A stretch of DNA of 64,000 nucleotides from Cyclina sinensis. Taxonomy: Eukaryota > Mollusca > Bivalvia > Venerida > Veneridae. The position numbers and the translations under genes were made by a program. Below the pieces are notes generated by a model that worked only from the letters and a program-made list of their open reading frames with translations, had not been told where the DNA came from and did not search any database. The stretch lies in contig JAAONU010000019.1 in the NCBI GenBank assembly GCA_012932295.1, forward strand, positions 30,915,913 through 30,979,912. Direction: 5' to 3'. This document shows positions 1 through 13,900 of the stretch, in pieces; the first letter of the stretch is position 1, and every line of letters starts with the position of its first letter.

Positions 1-1906
1 CGCCAAAATATCGACATGTACACATCCTGCAGTCGTTCGTGGATCAACGGCCGTTCGGGAAACCGGATGAACGGTGTGCTTCTTGTGTAAATTCAATGTC
101 TGTTAGTTTTTTGTTTTTTTTCGTCCTTTTCGCCATCTGGAAAGCTGTTTTCTGTTCGCCACAGCTTTTTCTGTCTAAGCCATTGCAAGTTTTTTTTCTT
201 TTGAGTGTACTTGTGTTCCACCGTTGACATATGTTACAACTTTATGGTTAAGTCACGACAAAATCAACAGGTATTCCACAATTTCGGTTTACCATAAAGA
301 CAATTCAGGCTTGTGCAAGACAATTTGGGAAAATGATGATACAGTAAAACACGGCTACTAAACGCTCATCTCAACTGCTATTGGTGCTACCAGGGCCTAA
401 ATTGAAACCCTGGTACTACGGTTCAAATGAGGTGCTAGTATTCCGGAGCTAAGGTGCGTCAACAACAAACAACGATCAGAAGATAGGTGATGTTTTTTTC
501 TTTCATGATAATTAGGATAAAGTGTAGTGTTGCCACACATGAAGTTAATCCTTAAGGTGTACTATTTATTTTTTTGTTATATTTTTGGCAACTGTAGACT
601 AACTTCTGATAATTTTGAAAGAAAAACATCACCTACATTCAAATAGTTGTTTTTTTCTTGGCCCACCTTTAACCCCTGGTCGGATATGAACGATAGGCAT
701 TACCGACATAACTTCTATACGAGATATCTTTTTCTTCTGGCCATCAGTTTATTTTATTATATCCCCTCTAGCTAGTGGTATTAGGAGCTAGGTTGGGGTG
801 TGGGTATACTGGAATCATTTGGTCCGTCAGTCGCTCGGGTGGGCGGTCGATATGTTTGTCCCGAAAATTGTCCGGGCTATAACCACTATGGATTGCAGGA
901 TTTTCAGCTAACTTGAGACGGTGTGCCACACGCAAGAACCATACTGATATCCACGTCGAGATGACGTAATAAAACGGTCTTCTCGTGGCGTGGTTTTACG
1001 AGGTTTCCCTGATCTGGGGATTGGCGTGCGGGGGTATTAGCGACGTTCCCTGTTTGCTGAAGTCTGTTCCACAGGCGATTAAATTGTTGATTCATGTCGA
1101 TTGAAAGGGTCCACTCTTAATCGTTTTGTGTCTACAGATTTACAAAACGGGAACGTTTTATTTATCAGTATAAAGGAGAGAATTGCGTAAACCTTATAAA
1201 AGGGAAGTTTGAAATAATTCTATGTAAAATTCACTCTTTTATTCAAATTTTCGGACACATGTCCTTTTTCAATAATAAAACTATAATTATATAGAAACTA
1301 GGTTACATCCATTTTCAACGTTGAGTAAATGAAAATGGCAAAATGGATGTTGCATACTATTATTAATTTCAGCTGATATATTTATAAAGGTACCTTTTTG
1401 ATCCGGAATCTTTCCGGTATGAAAACAGACGGCATTTAGCTGATCAGATTAGATTTCTCAATACCGATTCTCACAGCGTGTTAATTGAATCAAAACTGTC
1501 TCGGGGAAAAGATTAAAAAACTTTATATTCGCGGTTTCTTTAACCTTATCAGAACACATTTGAACGTTCATCGTGACCATATTTTCTTTACAGTAGACGT
1601 TCAATTACTCTATTAAATTTTCAACCAGTTTTAACTAGTCGTCCTTTTATCGCAGTTGTCTTGTTTACAAGAATGGAATTCGACCTACCTTAAATTCAAG
1701 GTTCAGCGTCTGAAGCAAAGGTTTAGGTTTTCTCTTGAACAGAATTTGTTTAAAAGTTATCACTAAGAGCACAGTATTTCAGAAAAACCTACATCTGTGT
1801 AAAATTTGGTATATCCTCAAAAGTTCTCAACTGAAGTTTATGGTTCTAAATCTGATTTGTTAACTTTGAAATAGTAAAATTGGATAGAAAATGAAAGAAA
1901 GCTAAA
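1..1906. other. upstream region of the phosphatase gene
   Basis: I see no coding exon here. The short ORFs (for example 39-227 and 904-1095) look like chance. The stretch holds an imperfect foldback repeat (452-672) and presumably the promoter and any 5' untranslated exon of the gene starting at 1907, but I could not identify a TATA box or a clear non-coding exon. Confidence 0.5.
452..672. repeat. foldback MITE-like inverted repeat
   Basis: The two ends are inverted copies. The core TAGGTGATGTTTTT followed by CTTTCA near 484-505 pairs with its complement near 617-638, and similarity extends outward through AAACAAC and AAGGTG blocks. A short palindrome-like string (CAGGGCCTAAATTGAAACCC, near 392) lies just outside; a close relative occurs near 38268. 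No target-site duplication was recognised, so the outer limits are approximate. Confidence 0.5.
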
Positions 1907-4900
1907 ATGGCATCAGAAGTTGTTAGTCTTCTCATATCCAGAACATTGGACAATAGATATCTGTTAATAAATGCTAGTGGTAAAGGACTGTGGTTGCCAA
2001 CTTGTGACAGAACTGTGGATGATTCACTTAGGATTATTGCCTGTAAACTTGGTGAAGAGGTACAAAACATGTAACTTTTTTCTAAATCAGTAGTGTAGTG
2101 TAATAAGACATAAATAAATAACTTTGTGTAAGGACTATTCAGTAACTACAATATACATTTTGTAAGTTATTTGCCACCATTTTCATTGAATAAGTTCAGA
2201 TATCATTGAACATTACATTTACAGACTATACATGTACTGTTGTAATTAAAAATTAACCATTTATTTATTTGCAAGTCTGTAATTGCTTCATTCGTTTTCG
2301 GCCATTGAGATGTATTTTATAATTTAAATTATTTGGTGATGTTTAAATGAAAAATCTAACTAATTATTGTTGGCCGTATTTATTTAAATGTTTATTTACA
2401 TTTGTTTCCTGACACTCAAAATGTATTAGTTGACATATGGTGAAATAGTGGTTTTTCTAACCACGTTTATTGATACTGGGATATTTATTACAGTTGTCTG
2501 ATCATCCTCTGGCCCCAGATTACAGAGAAAACTCTATTGCTGGTTTGCACAGTATCACAAACTATCTTTGACATGTGCTACCTTGGCGACATTCAAATAG
2601 CATTTACTATTAGTACAGTGGATAAACAGTACCGTGTAGAATATGAAAACAGTAAAATGTATTAAGTAATACTTAAGTTAAGTTTTGGGCCTTTTACCTG
2701 GAGTTGGTGTCCTGTTTTAAATACTCTAGTATTTAGACAAGAGTAGGATTGTTCATCTGCTATTCTTCCATCAGGTGATTCTCTAACTAATTTCATTTAC
2801 AGGTTACAGGTCAGAAAATCCAGCTAAAAGGAGTTTTACGGACACAGTTTACAAGATACCAGCACCTTCCAACCAAAATACATGTTATCTTTCTTGCCAG
2901 TCCAATTGCATCCATAGAAAAAGTATGTAGTAAACAAAAAAAGTTCGCATTGAGAAAAAAATGCTGCATATAGTTTATCAAAATAACATATTTAGTAGTG
3001 TTTCATACCATTCACATATTAAACACAGTTTACACTAGTTTTACCTCAAAATTATTCATGTTTAGATTTCTGTATTGACAAATTTTGTGGTCAAAATACA
3101 TATTTTGCTTAGAGGTCATTTTAGATTTTAATTAGATCTATGCATACAGACTTAATGATTTTATTGTATGGCAATACAAGCTCAAGTCACTGTCTTTGGT
3201 ATTTCAGTGTATACCAGATGCAGTATGGCTGTCAGAATCAGAAATGGAACAACATTTGGATGTAATGACCCCGCTACTGCTTGGCCCAGAACCCATCAAG
3301 TTTGTGAACCAGGTGAAAGAAGGATCAGGTATATAGTTTTTATTGTAATGTTGAAAGTTAGCATGTCATCGGTAAGAAGTAGTCAGTACTGCTTTAAAAA
3401 GAAGTAAGAAACAAAGTGATAAATACATGCAGGGTTGGGTTTTTTCCGGCAAAAACTAGTTTTTTCCTTGCCAGTGGCAAAAACTGGAAAAAAACGGCAA
3501 AAACTGGTAAAAACCGGCAAAAATGGCAAAAACCATGATAGCTTATATTTCACCTAAGTTTAAGAGAAAAGACAAGGCTTGAATAATTCTTATTAGTAAA
3601 TTTTTATTAATCAGAAATCACTTATAAATAATCACATTTTTAATAGCATGATAATGCACTTTTGAATAGCATACTACTATAATAAAGAAGCAACATTGGT
3701 CAAGTAACAGTGAGCGCATTTTATCTCTACCCTAACTTCATTTCTTAACAACACAACAACTACTAATTCTCATTCACTTTTCAATAAATAGCACCACATA
3801 CATTTTTAAAAACACTTCACTCAATAGTTACTTATAATCTCTACCCTAACTTCATTTTCTTATCAACACAACAAACACTTTTACTGGCTTTTCCATTCAC
3901 ATTACTTTTTCATTAAATAGCACCACTTACATTTAGGACAATATGACACTTCACTCAATAGTAACTGATTCTGCACACACATTTTCTCAGTACTCAAGCT
4001 CCACTGAGCCTCTTAACATTCTGTAACAGAACACTAGCTTGCCTGCCTTTTCTATTCCAAGACGGTTTCTGAGTTTTGTCTGAATTGTACTGAAATTTGA
4101 GAACACCCTTTCCACTGAAGCAGAACTTGCAGGAAGCTTCTGTAATCTGATCATGAGGTCAACAAAACCTGATGGGAAGTTCAGTTTAGACATAGCTCTC
4201 CACCAAATGCAGCTATTCATACTTGTTGCTGTAGCACTCCAAAAGGAAGATGGGTATGGTACAGCCTGTGCCTCAAAGCTTATGACTGGAATAATGTAGC
4301 TCTCATCTCTTTCTGCAATCCAATTTCGTGCTGATTCTGTTTGCTGTTCACTCAGATGCACACCTCTGTATTTAGGATGAAGTAGGTAGGCCGCAAGATG
4401 AAATGGTTGCAGGGCTTGATTCATTCTACTCTCAATAACCTTGCTATGCATGGTAAGGTCTGGGTGTTGTAGCAAGGAGATCCAAGCGTCACAGGCATCG
4501 GCAGCATTAGCAGAGTCCCCCTGAATTCGATCCAGTGTTACAGAGATTGGTTTCATTTGGCTGTGCAGGTCTTTCACTTGCTGATAAAGGTTAAAGTCAT
4601 TAACTTTCCTGGCAATGCTGGAATCAATTGAGTCACTGTGTTCCTGGGTGATTCTAATCATGAACTCTCTGTTCCTTAGAAATGTCTCAATACATGTCAG
4701 TTGACTATTCCACCTGGTGTCTCCAGGCAGCTGTGGCTTTATGCTCCCTTCACATTCACTGAGCCATGCACTAGGTTGATGGTGATTTCGGAAGTACTTC
4801 TGCACGTCAACACCTAGTCACTATTTTGGGACCATTAAAGACTTAATTGACACTAATTGACAGGTCTACAATATACAGCCAATGTCCACTGCCATGCCTT

Positions 4901-7900
4901 AAGTGTGGACCAGTGAAAGAGATTAGCACCTTTAAGGCTCTGACCATGTATATTCACACCTTTTCAAATGTGTTGTTCAAGTGTTTAAACATTTATTTTT
5001 TTTTTAGTTTTTGCCAGTTTTTGCCACTTAGTTTTTTCCTTGCCGGTTTTTTCCGGTTTTTTCCATGGTTTTTTCCACCCTCGGCAAAAACTTGCCAACC
5101 CTGAATACATGTATATATGTTGTTGTATACATGTCTAATCTCATTCAGTTTACACCGCCATGTTCTTTGGTGCAAAAAGTGAATGTATGATGTAACCAAG
5201 CAGTCCAGTTTGTAAGTGATAGTTCTATGTTATGACATAATATGTAAGAGATTTTAGGATAGGAAATCTGGGACTATAGTGTGTTTATGTTGTTTATTAT
5301 TACAGTTGTAGCATCTGAACATTTTTATATACATGTATTTGTGTTGCAGGATCTCTCCCGCAGTCCTCTTTGAGTGAAACAAGTTTAGAATATGTAGATG
5401 TTGATTCAGAGTCATCACAGATGACACCACAGGAGTCACTTATCAAGTCTTCTAAACTGGGCAGGAAAGGTGAGTTATACGGAGATGTTAGTGAAAATTA
5501 TGTCAAAGTAAGTCATTTTCAGTGTTTGAAAGGCTTTGCTTATTTTCTTGTGTTTATCTTTTAAAGTTCAGTTACAAGTCTGAAATGTCACCAGCCTTTG
5601 AAATAAGTCACAGCCCCGATAGCCCATGGCATGTAAATTTTAGTCAGGACAACAAATATTGCCAGGCCATAGGCCAAATAAACTTCAAGAATTTAACCTT
5701 ATAAAACCTAGTTTTTATTGTTTTGCCAATGGAAATTGATTTTCTAACACCGTAAGCCCAGATGGCCTAAAACTTAGAAAAAATATCTTACAGACTGCCA
5801 CCTCTAGACCTATTATTGGAAAAGGGTTTACTTTCAGAAATTGTAGAAAGACATGAAATGTCCCCTAGAGTTCTTATATGCACTTGAAGTTAAAAGGATT
5901 AAAATGGAAATTACTGTCAAACCATGATATAAGCAGGATCTTTTACCTTCTCATATGTGCAGAAGAAAAAATGGAAAATTGCATCAGCATTATATAAGTT
6001 TTTAATCACTTCAAGGAATGTGACAAGATGGTACTAATGTTAGAGTAAGCCAGGCGATGAATGTGATTTACAGAGTGAACTTTTGTTGGTAGATATAACA
6101 TGAAGGCATACAATTTAGGGGAGTAGCCATAAGTACATCGCATTATTTCATATATGATTCATGTTTGTAATATGTATGCCTGTACATGTTTGATGTATGA
6201 TTTTCAGAACAAGAACTGTTGTTTCAAGAGTTTATGGAACATGTACACCCTAGCCATTTCATGAACAAAATAGTCTTCACTAAATACATGGACCTTAAAG
6301 GTGCCAAAGTGGAAAATATTGACCATCTGTTTAGGTATGTCAGCTTTAAAAAGTCTTGTGCAAGTTAGAGTGTCTGATTTTAATATCTAGACTATACTTA
6401 GAGTAAAAAATGAGAAGTTTTGAACAACTGATCTGTTACACACACCTCAAACTTGTCTCGATAAATTTTGAACATGCTACATGTATATGTTATATATACA
6501 TTTTGTTTATCAAACATCAAACATTTAACAGTTTTTTTATATGGTATATTACATACAAAAATAAATATATAGGATAAATGTTTTATTCAGTATAGAGTTG
6601 TTTAATATACGTTTTCAAATGTATAAAACCCTTTCCAACTATCAAAATCTCTATGAATTCAGATGAGAAGAATCTTATGTTCATGTTGGTACAATTTTAT
6701 TTGTCAGAGCATTTGATGTTCACAAAAGGAAGTATTTATCGTGTAAGGATGTTTTACTGGGGCTAGCTGCAATGGAGCCGAGCACCCAGCATGGTGGAAT
6801 GCCTGCCGAGATGAGATGTAGATATATATTTAGATATTATGATAGAAACATTGATGGACAACTTCAGTTTGAGGAATTTAAGTAAGAAACCCTTGTATAT
6901 CAGTCAGTATATTTGGTCATTCTAAATATCTTTAAGAATTACCACCATTAACAGTAAGGCAAAGTTAATTAATTCGGGCCACACAATGATAAAACTTTCA
7001 GTTCGCTTGACAGTATTTGAGAATGAATTTTGATTCACTTTTTTATATTCAGGAATAAGTATTGAAAATAACTATCACAGTGAGAATAACATGTTTAGCT
7101 TGTGGGCTGTTTACATGTATAAAATGCAGAATTTTTATGCCCCCACAAAGTGCGGTGCATATAGCGTTGCACTTGTCCGTCCGTCCGTACGTCTGTCTGT
7201 ACGTCCCGAAATCTTGTGAACGCAACTCCTCTTAAACCGGATGGCAGATTTTGCTTAAACTTCCAGGTATGAACAACCTTAATGTGTAGATGGTAGTAAA
7301 GGAAGGAATTTTTGTTGCAACCAAATTTAACAGAATTAAGGCCCTTTGTTGATTTTTTCACTATATACCATATAGAAATTTTGTGAACGCAACTCCTCTT
7401 AAACCGGATGGCAGATTTTGCTTAAACTTCCAGGGATGAACAACCTTAATGTGTAGATGGAAGTAAAGGAAGGAATTTTTGCTGCAACCAAATTTAACAG
7501 AATTATGGTCCTTTGTTGATTTTTTCACTGTATACCATATAGAAATTTTGTGAACGCAACTCCTCTTAAACCGGATGGCAGATTTTGCTTAAACTTCCAG
7601 GGATGAACAACCTTAATGTGTAGATGGAAGTAAAGGAAGGAATTTTTGCTGTGACCAAATTTAACAGAATTATGGCCCTTTGTTGATTTTTTCACTATAT
7701 ACCATATAGAAATTTTGTGAACGCAACTCCTCTTAAACCAGATGGCAGATTTTGCTTAAACTTCCAGGGATGAACAGCTTTAATGTGTAGATGGTAGTAA
7801 AGGAAGGAATTTTTGCTGTGACCATATTTAACAGAATTATGGCCCTTTGTTGATTTTTTCACTATATACCATATAAATAATTGAACATATAAATTTTACA

Positions 7901-10900
7901 TTTGTAATTTAATTTAACATGTACATAAGGTTACCTGTAGATCATTTTAGGTATATGTACAGAAAAAATCTTACATACAGGATATACATGCTCTTGTTTA
8001 TGAGCACTTATGCATAGTGGGGGCATCCGTGTCCTATGGACACAGTTCTAGTTTTTAACAGAAATGAAAAAAATAAGTGTTTAAACACATTTTGTTTCTG
8101 AGCCTAGAGCTACTTTGAGCATGCTTAAAATTTTTCTAAAGCAGGGGACCAAGATACATTTTAGGAATGTTTTTTGTAACAAAGCTATTGCACAAGAGTA
8201 ACAACATTTAAGTCATGTTCTTTTTGTTAGTCTTGTTGAAATATTATACATGTTCAGAAGACATATAGACATTTTTGTGTCATCTGCTACAAAGTAGCTG
8301 TGACATATGATCACTTCTCCATTGTCTGTCTATCTGTCCTTCTATCCATCCATCACAGAACTTGTCTGGACTACTCTTCAGAAACTACTGGTGCAATTTC
8401 ATCCAAATTTTACAGGAATGATCAGTATTAAGTCTAGTTGTGCATATCTTCGGCATTTTCCAGTTCAATGATTTTTTGTCAGAGTTATGGCCTGTTAATG
8501 ATTTTTATTTTTAAAGTTTGTCCAGACTACTTCTCTTATACTACTTATGCAATTTTAAGGAAATGCTATAGGATTGATCAGTACCTCAAGTACTTGCACA
8601 TATTTAATGGGTTTTTCGGTTGAATGATTTTTGGCTGAGTTATGGCCCTTGAATGAAAAAGGCGTTTTGGTCCATTAATGATTTTTGTGTCGCCTGTGTG
8701 CATATCATCGGCATTTTCCAGTTCAAGCAGTGATGGCCTTTGAATAAAAAAGGGATTTTGGCCAACAAACAGTCCAATCACCCCTCAACACAACTGCTTA
8801 ATTGACTGTCATCATACGGCACATGTGATCACTGATCGCTCTTGTTTGTTCACCAAAAGTTACAAAATGTCATAACTTAAACAAGTTAAGCCTAGGTTTT
8901 GTGAACAAATTTTATTTATCTATTTAGTAGTTGTAAATAATTTTTTATTAAAACTGTTTTGTTTATATAGACAGTTGGTACGAGACATACGACAAAGTAA
9001 AGGTTTATCCATAGATGATGTGGCTGTAGAAGAAGATGCTATAAATAGTGCCAAGTAAGTTTATTTCTGTTATACTTTACATATTCAAGCATTTTAAAAG
9101 ATAAATACTTCAGTGTTTGAAAAACTATACAGATTCTGTAACGTAAATCTAGGGTGTATAAATATTATGTACATTTTACTTACATGTACATCATTTGATA
9201 GGTAAGTCTGGTATGTAAATATCATAAATTTTCTCATGGCATTAAGTGAGTAAATATATAGTCATAAGTATCATAAATTTTCTTATTTCATGTAATAGGT
9301 AAGTCTTGGGTATGATATCTGAAATACTCTTATTCTATTTATTGAGTAAATGTAGTGTGTAAATGTCATGTATTTCCTAGGGTCGTAAATCAGGAGTGAA
9401 AAAACCATACATTTTGTCTTAAACCATTTTTCCTGAAAGTTGGTTTCTAAAGTTAAAATCTAGATTTGTTTAAAAGTGACCTATGGTATATTAAAATGGT
9501 ATGCACAAAGTTATGTGATTGTACTTACAGATTTACATGTGTATGTATGTCCCAGCAGTTGTATATAGTTAGCACATTGAGTGTTCTTGTGATTGCCTAA
9601 GATAAAGTTAAGGTTTTTGTTAGAAAATCGTTACTTAGAATTTTTTGTCTTTAAGTATTATTGTTCTTACTTTGTTCATCTGCATCATGGTACATTTCCT
9701 GAGATTCATTGTATATTTATGTATGTGAAGTTTGAGTTCAAAAATGCATGCATTATGATTGTATATACTGTATTATATATTGGAGGTGTATTTATACTGT
9801 AGGATAAGTCAGTTCAATTCATTTCAGTGAAGTCACTTATTCTTCCTACAGATTATTTGGAACAGAAACCAAAGACAAATTACCCCTGGCAGATTTTCTT
9901 AGTGCCGTGGGTCAGCTCAAGTTTCGAGGGACATCGGTTTTATTTCGCCTTCCACATTCATGTACATTGTCATTGAAAAGGTAATTATATCAGTAAGATG
10001 TACACAAGTTCACCTCAGTTTTAAAGTTTTGTTCTCCTGCCTTTATCATGAGTACATGAAATGACAGTGTTACCAAGAATCAAATGAAGGTCACGTTATT
10101 GTTCTAAACAAGATTTTAGACTGAGAAGGCTTTGGTAAAAAATAGTGCCAAGCTCTTAACCAAGGGCCTTTAGGTTTGACTGTTTTATAAAAATGTATGT
10201 CTGTTAATTGTTTTCACCAAGTAGCAAGTCTTAGTTAGAATTTTTTTATTATCTGTCCTACATGATTTTCAGGTATGATTTAAGCCTTATGCAGACATTT
10301 TCTCGTTGTTTTTAGTTTAGAAGCAGAAGGGGAGAACTCTTCTGACAGTGATATGGAACCACCATATAAAAGATCCCGTCCAAAAATCACAGACCCTATG
10401 AAGGCAAACAAAAAACTCGAAAATACAGGTAGGTAATCCATTAGATACATGTACCTACATTGATCTTTAGAAAAAAGTTAGTACAGTTAACACTGGTTAT
10501 CTCAATTATCTGGATTGTGTTGGGATCTTGATAAAGGTATGGAGATAATGAAATAATTATGTATTCGTGATAAAAACTGCACAGTTATATAAAATTAGAG
10601 AGGTATTCAGCTATGGTATATATATGCCAACGATAAAAGTTTTGTGAGGTACTTACTTTGATATTTTGTTTTAAATGGAGAGAAAATCCTTAGAGCAGTG
10701 AATAACAAAACTGAGTTTAAATTTTTGTAGTGTAGTTTTTGTCTGCTTAATAATACAGTTTAAAACCAATTTACAGACTTGACCAACCAGGGCAGCAAAG
10801 TGCATGATTTATCTGTATAATCTAAGCCTCTGTGTTTTCATTGAAGTCTTTATCTTGATAGATGACAGATTCCAGTAACTTTAAAATAACACACTTTTTA

Positions 10901-13900
10901 AGAAAGAAGAAATTGTATAAGTCATTGCATATCCTTTGTCAGTCACATTTTATGTTATATAGGAAATGATTTTTTCTGAGTGTATGATAGTGGTTATAAC
11001 TTTGGCTTTACGGATGATGTACTCAATTATGAGGCAGTTGATACAAAAATGTGGGCTTCTGTATCTGTTGTTTTTACTATCTGATCTTTGTAGAATTAAT
11101 ATCTCTTGTCTTGCCTGAGACAGAGTAATCATTATAGGAGCTGTTGTAATGAAGTTAGAAGTTCTTAGCAAGTGTTCTTCTTGTCATCTATGTGTACTTT
11201 CCTACAATGATAACCTGATTCTTACAGTTGCTTGTCTTACTTTAGAGCAGAAAGACTGATTCAGTTCTGAGATACAGTTTTAATTTATCGGTCTTTTATA
11301 GAGTTGGCTGGATAAATTATAAATGCATTTGCTGACATTTTGGGCAATGAAATTTAGTTTTTATTTAAAAAATTTTCTGAATGTGAAATATTTGCCAAGC
11401 TTGACATTATTTCCAGGTCCAGGTCCAAACAATGATCTTTTTAAGCACCCAGAAGGTCGGCCCCTTACAGCTTCCCACAAACACCCTCGCTATGAGCTGG
11501 CTACTCACACGGTCAAAGTGAGGAGAACAGGGGCACTTCAGGAAGTGATGGCTATCTGGGACTTACATGGTAAGCTTGCTGTACTGTTACTTGCATATGT
11601 TCGTTTAAGTGTTCTTGAACTGTAAATAATTGGCTATGCTGTTTGCTGGGTAATAAAAGTGGGCAAAAGCAGAAAGAAGAATCTGTCTTTTATTTAGGTT
11701 AAGACTATATGATCTTGCATAGTAACCTTGTCTGCATGTCTGTATACACGGTAGGAGTGGATGATTACTCTGTTGCAATAGATATTAAACCTGTTGATCT
11801 TAGCTTTGTTTTGGTTAGTGTTCTCATCAGCAAAGATCCTGAAGAAAGTGAAAGAAATGGATAAGCATTTTAAAAATTGTTTCTTAATTTTGCTCTATTC
11901 ACAGGTACTGGGGCTATAACCAATACCTCTGTGACCCATTTAGAGGGAGATATTTCAAGATTCCAGCGTATGTCATCAATAGATTCATTCAATCAAAGAT
12001 CACATCCTAATGAGATGTTAACAGGCCTCAGATACTTTGAGCGTTCTATAAAGGGAGACAATGGTACATTTACAAAGGTCAGTGTTTTGTAAAATGCTCC
12101 TGTATTCTGTTGTTCGGAATGTGCAGAAAATTTTACTTGTTAAAACAAACAGCTGTGTTGTTTGTAAAAAGAGAACACTATCTGATGACATGTACAATTA
12201 AGCTTATTCTATGTTTGTTTTTACTGAAGTTCACTTAAATTACTTGAGTTAGAGCATGCAGGATTAAAATACCTGTAGCTTTGATCTTTAGGAATCATCT
12301 TCTGCTGAATGTTATAGAACATTAGGGTTCACTGATTACATTTTGTCTGTTAGAAAACTTTACAAGTACAATTACAGTAAAGATACTAATAAATACATGT
12401 CTGTTTCATGTGCAGAAGGATTGACAGTGAAAGTCAAATTCTGTCACTGTTTTACAGTCACATTATTTAGAGCTAACTACATGTATTTATAATTACAGAA
12501 TGCATTTGACTGGGGCCAGGTGGACAAAAATGCTCTTGCCAAATGTTTATTGACATTATGTCGTCAGGTCAAAGACATTCTCAGTGAAGAACCACGACTG
12601 CTCAAACTGAAATCCCCGTCCTATATTCTCGGTAAGCAATAAGGATGTAGGTCATGCACAGATTAAGATACAGATGTGTAGGTGGAACTGGCAGAATATT
12701 TAAATCAGTGACGTTGGTGAATACCAGATTTAACATTTAAGTACTTGAAAACTTATTTGAATGGTAAATTGGTTACTCATACCAAGTATGTTTAAATGGA
12801 GATAATTCCAATGGCTCTCTAATTTAAATTAAATATACATTACCGTAATTGTTTTTACAAATATATTTTTATCATCAGACAAAAATATTTCAAATAATGG
12901 GAAAATTGAAAGATAAATGTTTCTTTGAAAAATGAAATGTTTGTTACTAAATTTTCCTTAAGAAAAACTTATGTTCCCTGAATAGTTTTACATATTGCTA
13001 TACTGGCTTTCTTCTGATTGCAGAAAGAAGGATTTTTTCACAATTATTTCATAGTTGTCACAAGTATGAAATGCAATTTTTACACCACCCCCTGTCAAAC
13101 CATGTCTAAACTACATGCTAAACTTCACAATTTGTCAATGGAAATGGGGTCAGAGTAAAACTCCTCCCCATCCTCCCATGTCATTTAGAAACATTTCATA
13201 TCCAGATCAAAAGAAATCAATTATTTAACATACATTTATAAAGTGTCCAGTTACCTGATTGTTGGGTTCATTAATATGCTGTCAGTAGTGGTATGTGAAT
13301 AATAACTGTTCAGTAATATATTGCTGTTGTTTCAAAGAAACAATTTGTTAGAAAAAAAGAGATTAAAGGGATGTAAAGCTGTGATAAGTGTATGTATTGT
13401 AATAATGAAATAATTTGTTTGAATGTAAGTGATCATATTATAGCACATGCTTGTATTACTCTCAGTACAATACAGTTTTGTTCTGTATTTATTATATTTA
13501 ATATCTTTTATATCATCTTTGTTGTTATTGTATTTATAAATTATTCATGAAGAATATAACTGGTTCAGTTCAAGTAATTGATTAAGATGCATGTCAGACT
13601 GTGAAGGATTATCCCCCTAACCATACAAATTGGTTGTAGAATTTCGTTGACCTAATTTGTTATGTTTCCAGGTGATATCCATGGTAACTACAGAGATCTG
13701 GTCTGTTTTGAGAAAGCTTTATGGAGAATGGGCCCTCTCTTGACCCCTGCTACATTTCTTTTCCTTGGTGATTATGTAGACAGAGGAGATTTTGGAATTG
13801 AGGTACACTTGAAACATGCAAAAGTAGTTTGTTTGAAGATATTTGTCTTAAATTCATGTAATTTTCCTCTGTGTGACTGTTCGAAGTTACATGAACCAGT

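Noticed and set aside
904..1095. 63-codon minus-strand ORF upstream of the phosphatase gene
   Set aside because: No splice sites, promoter or recognisable domain; composition fits chance in a locally GC-richer stretch.
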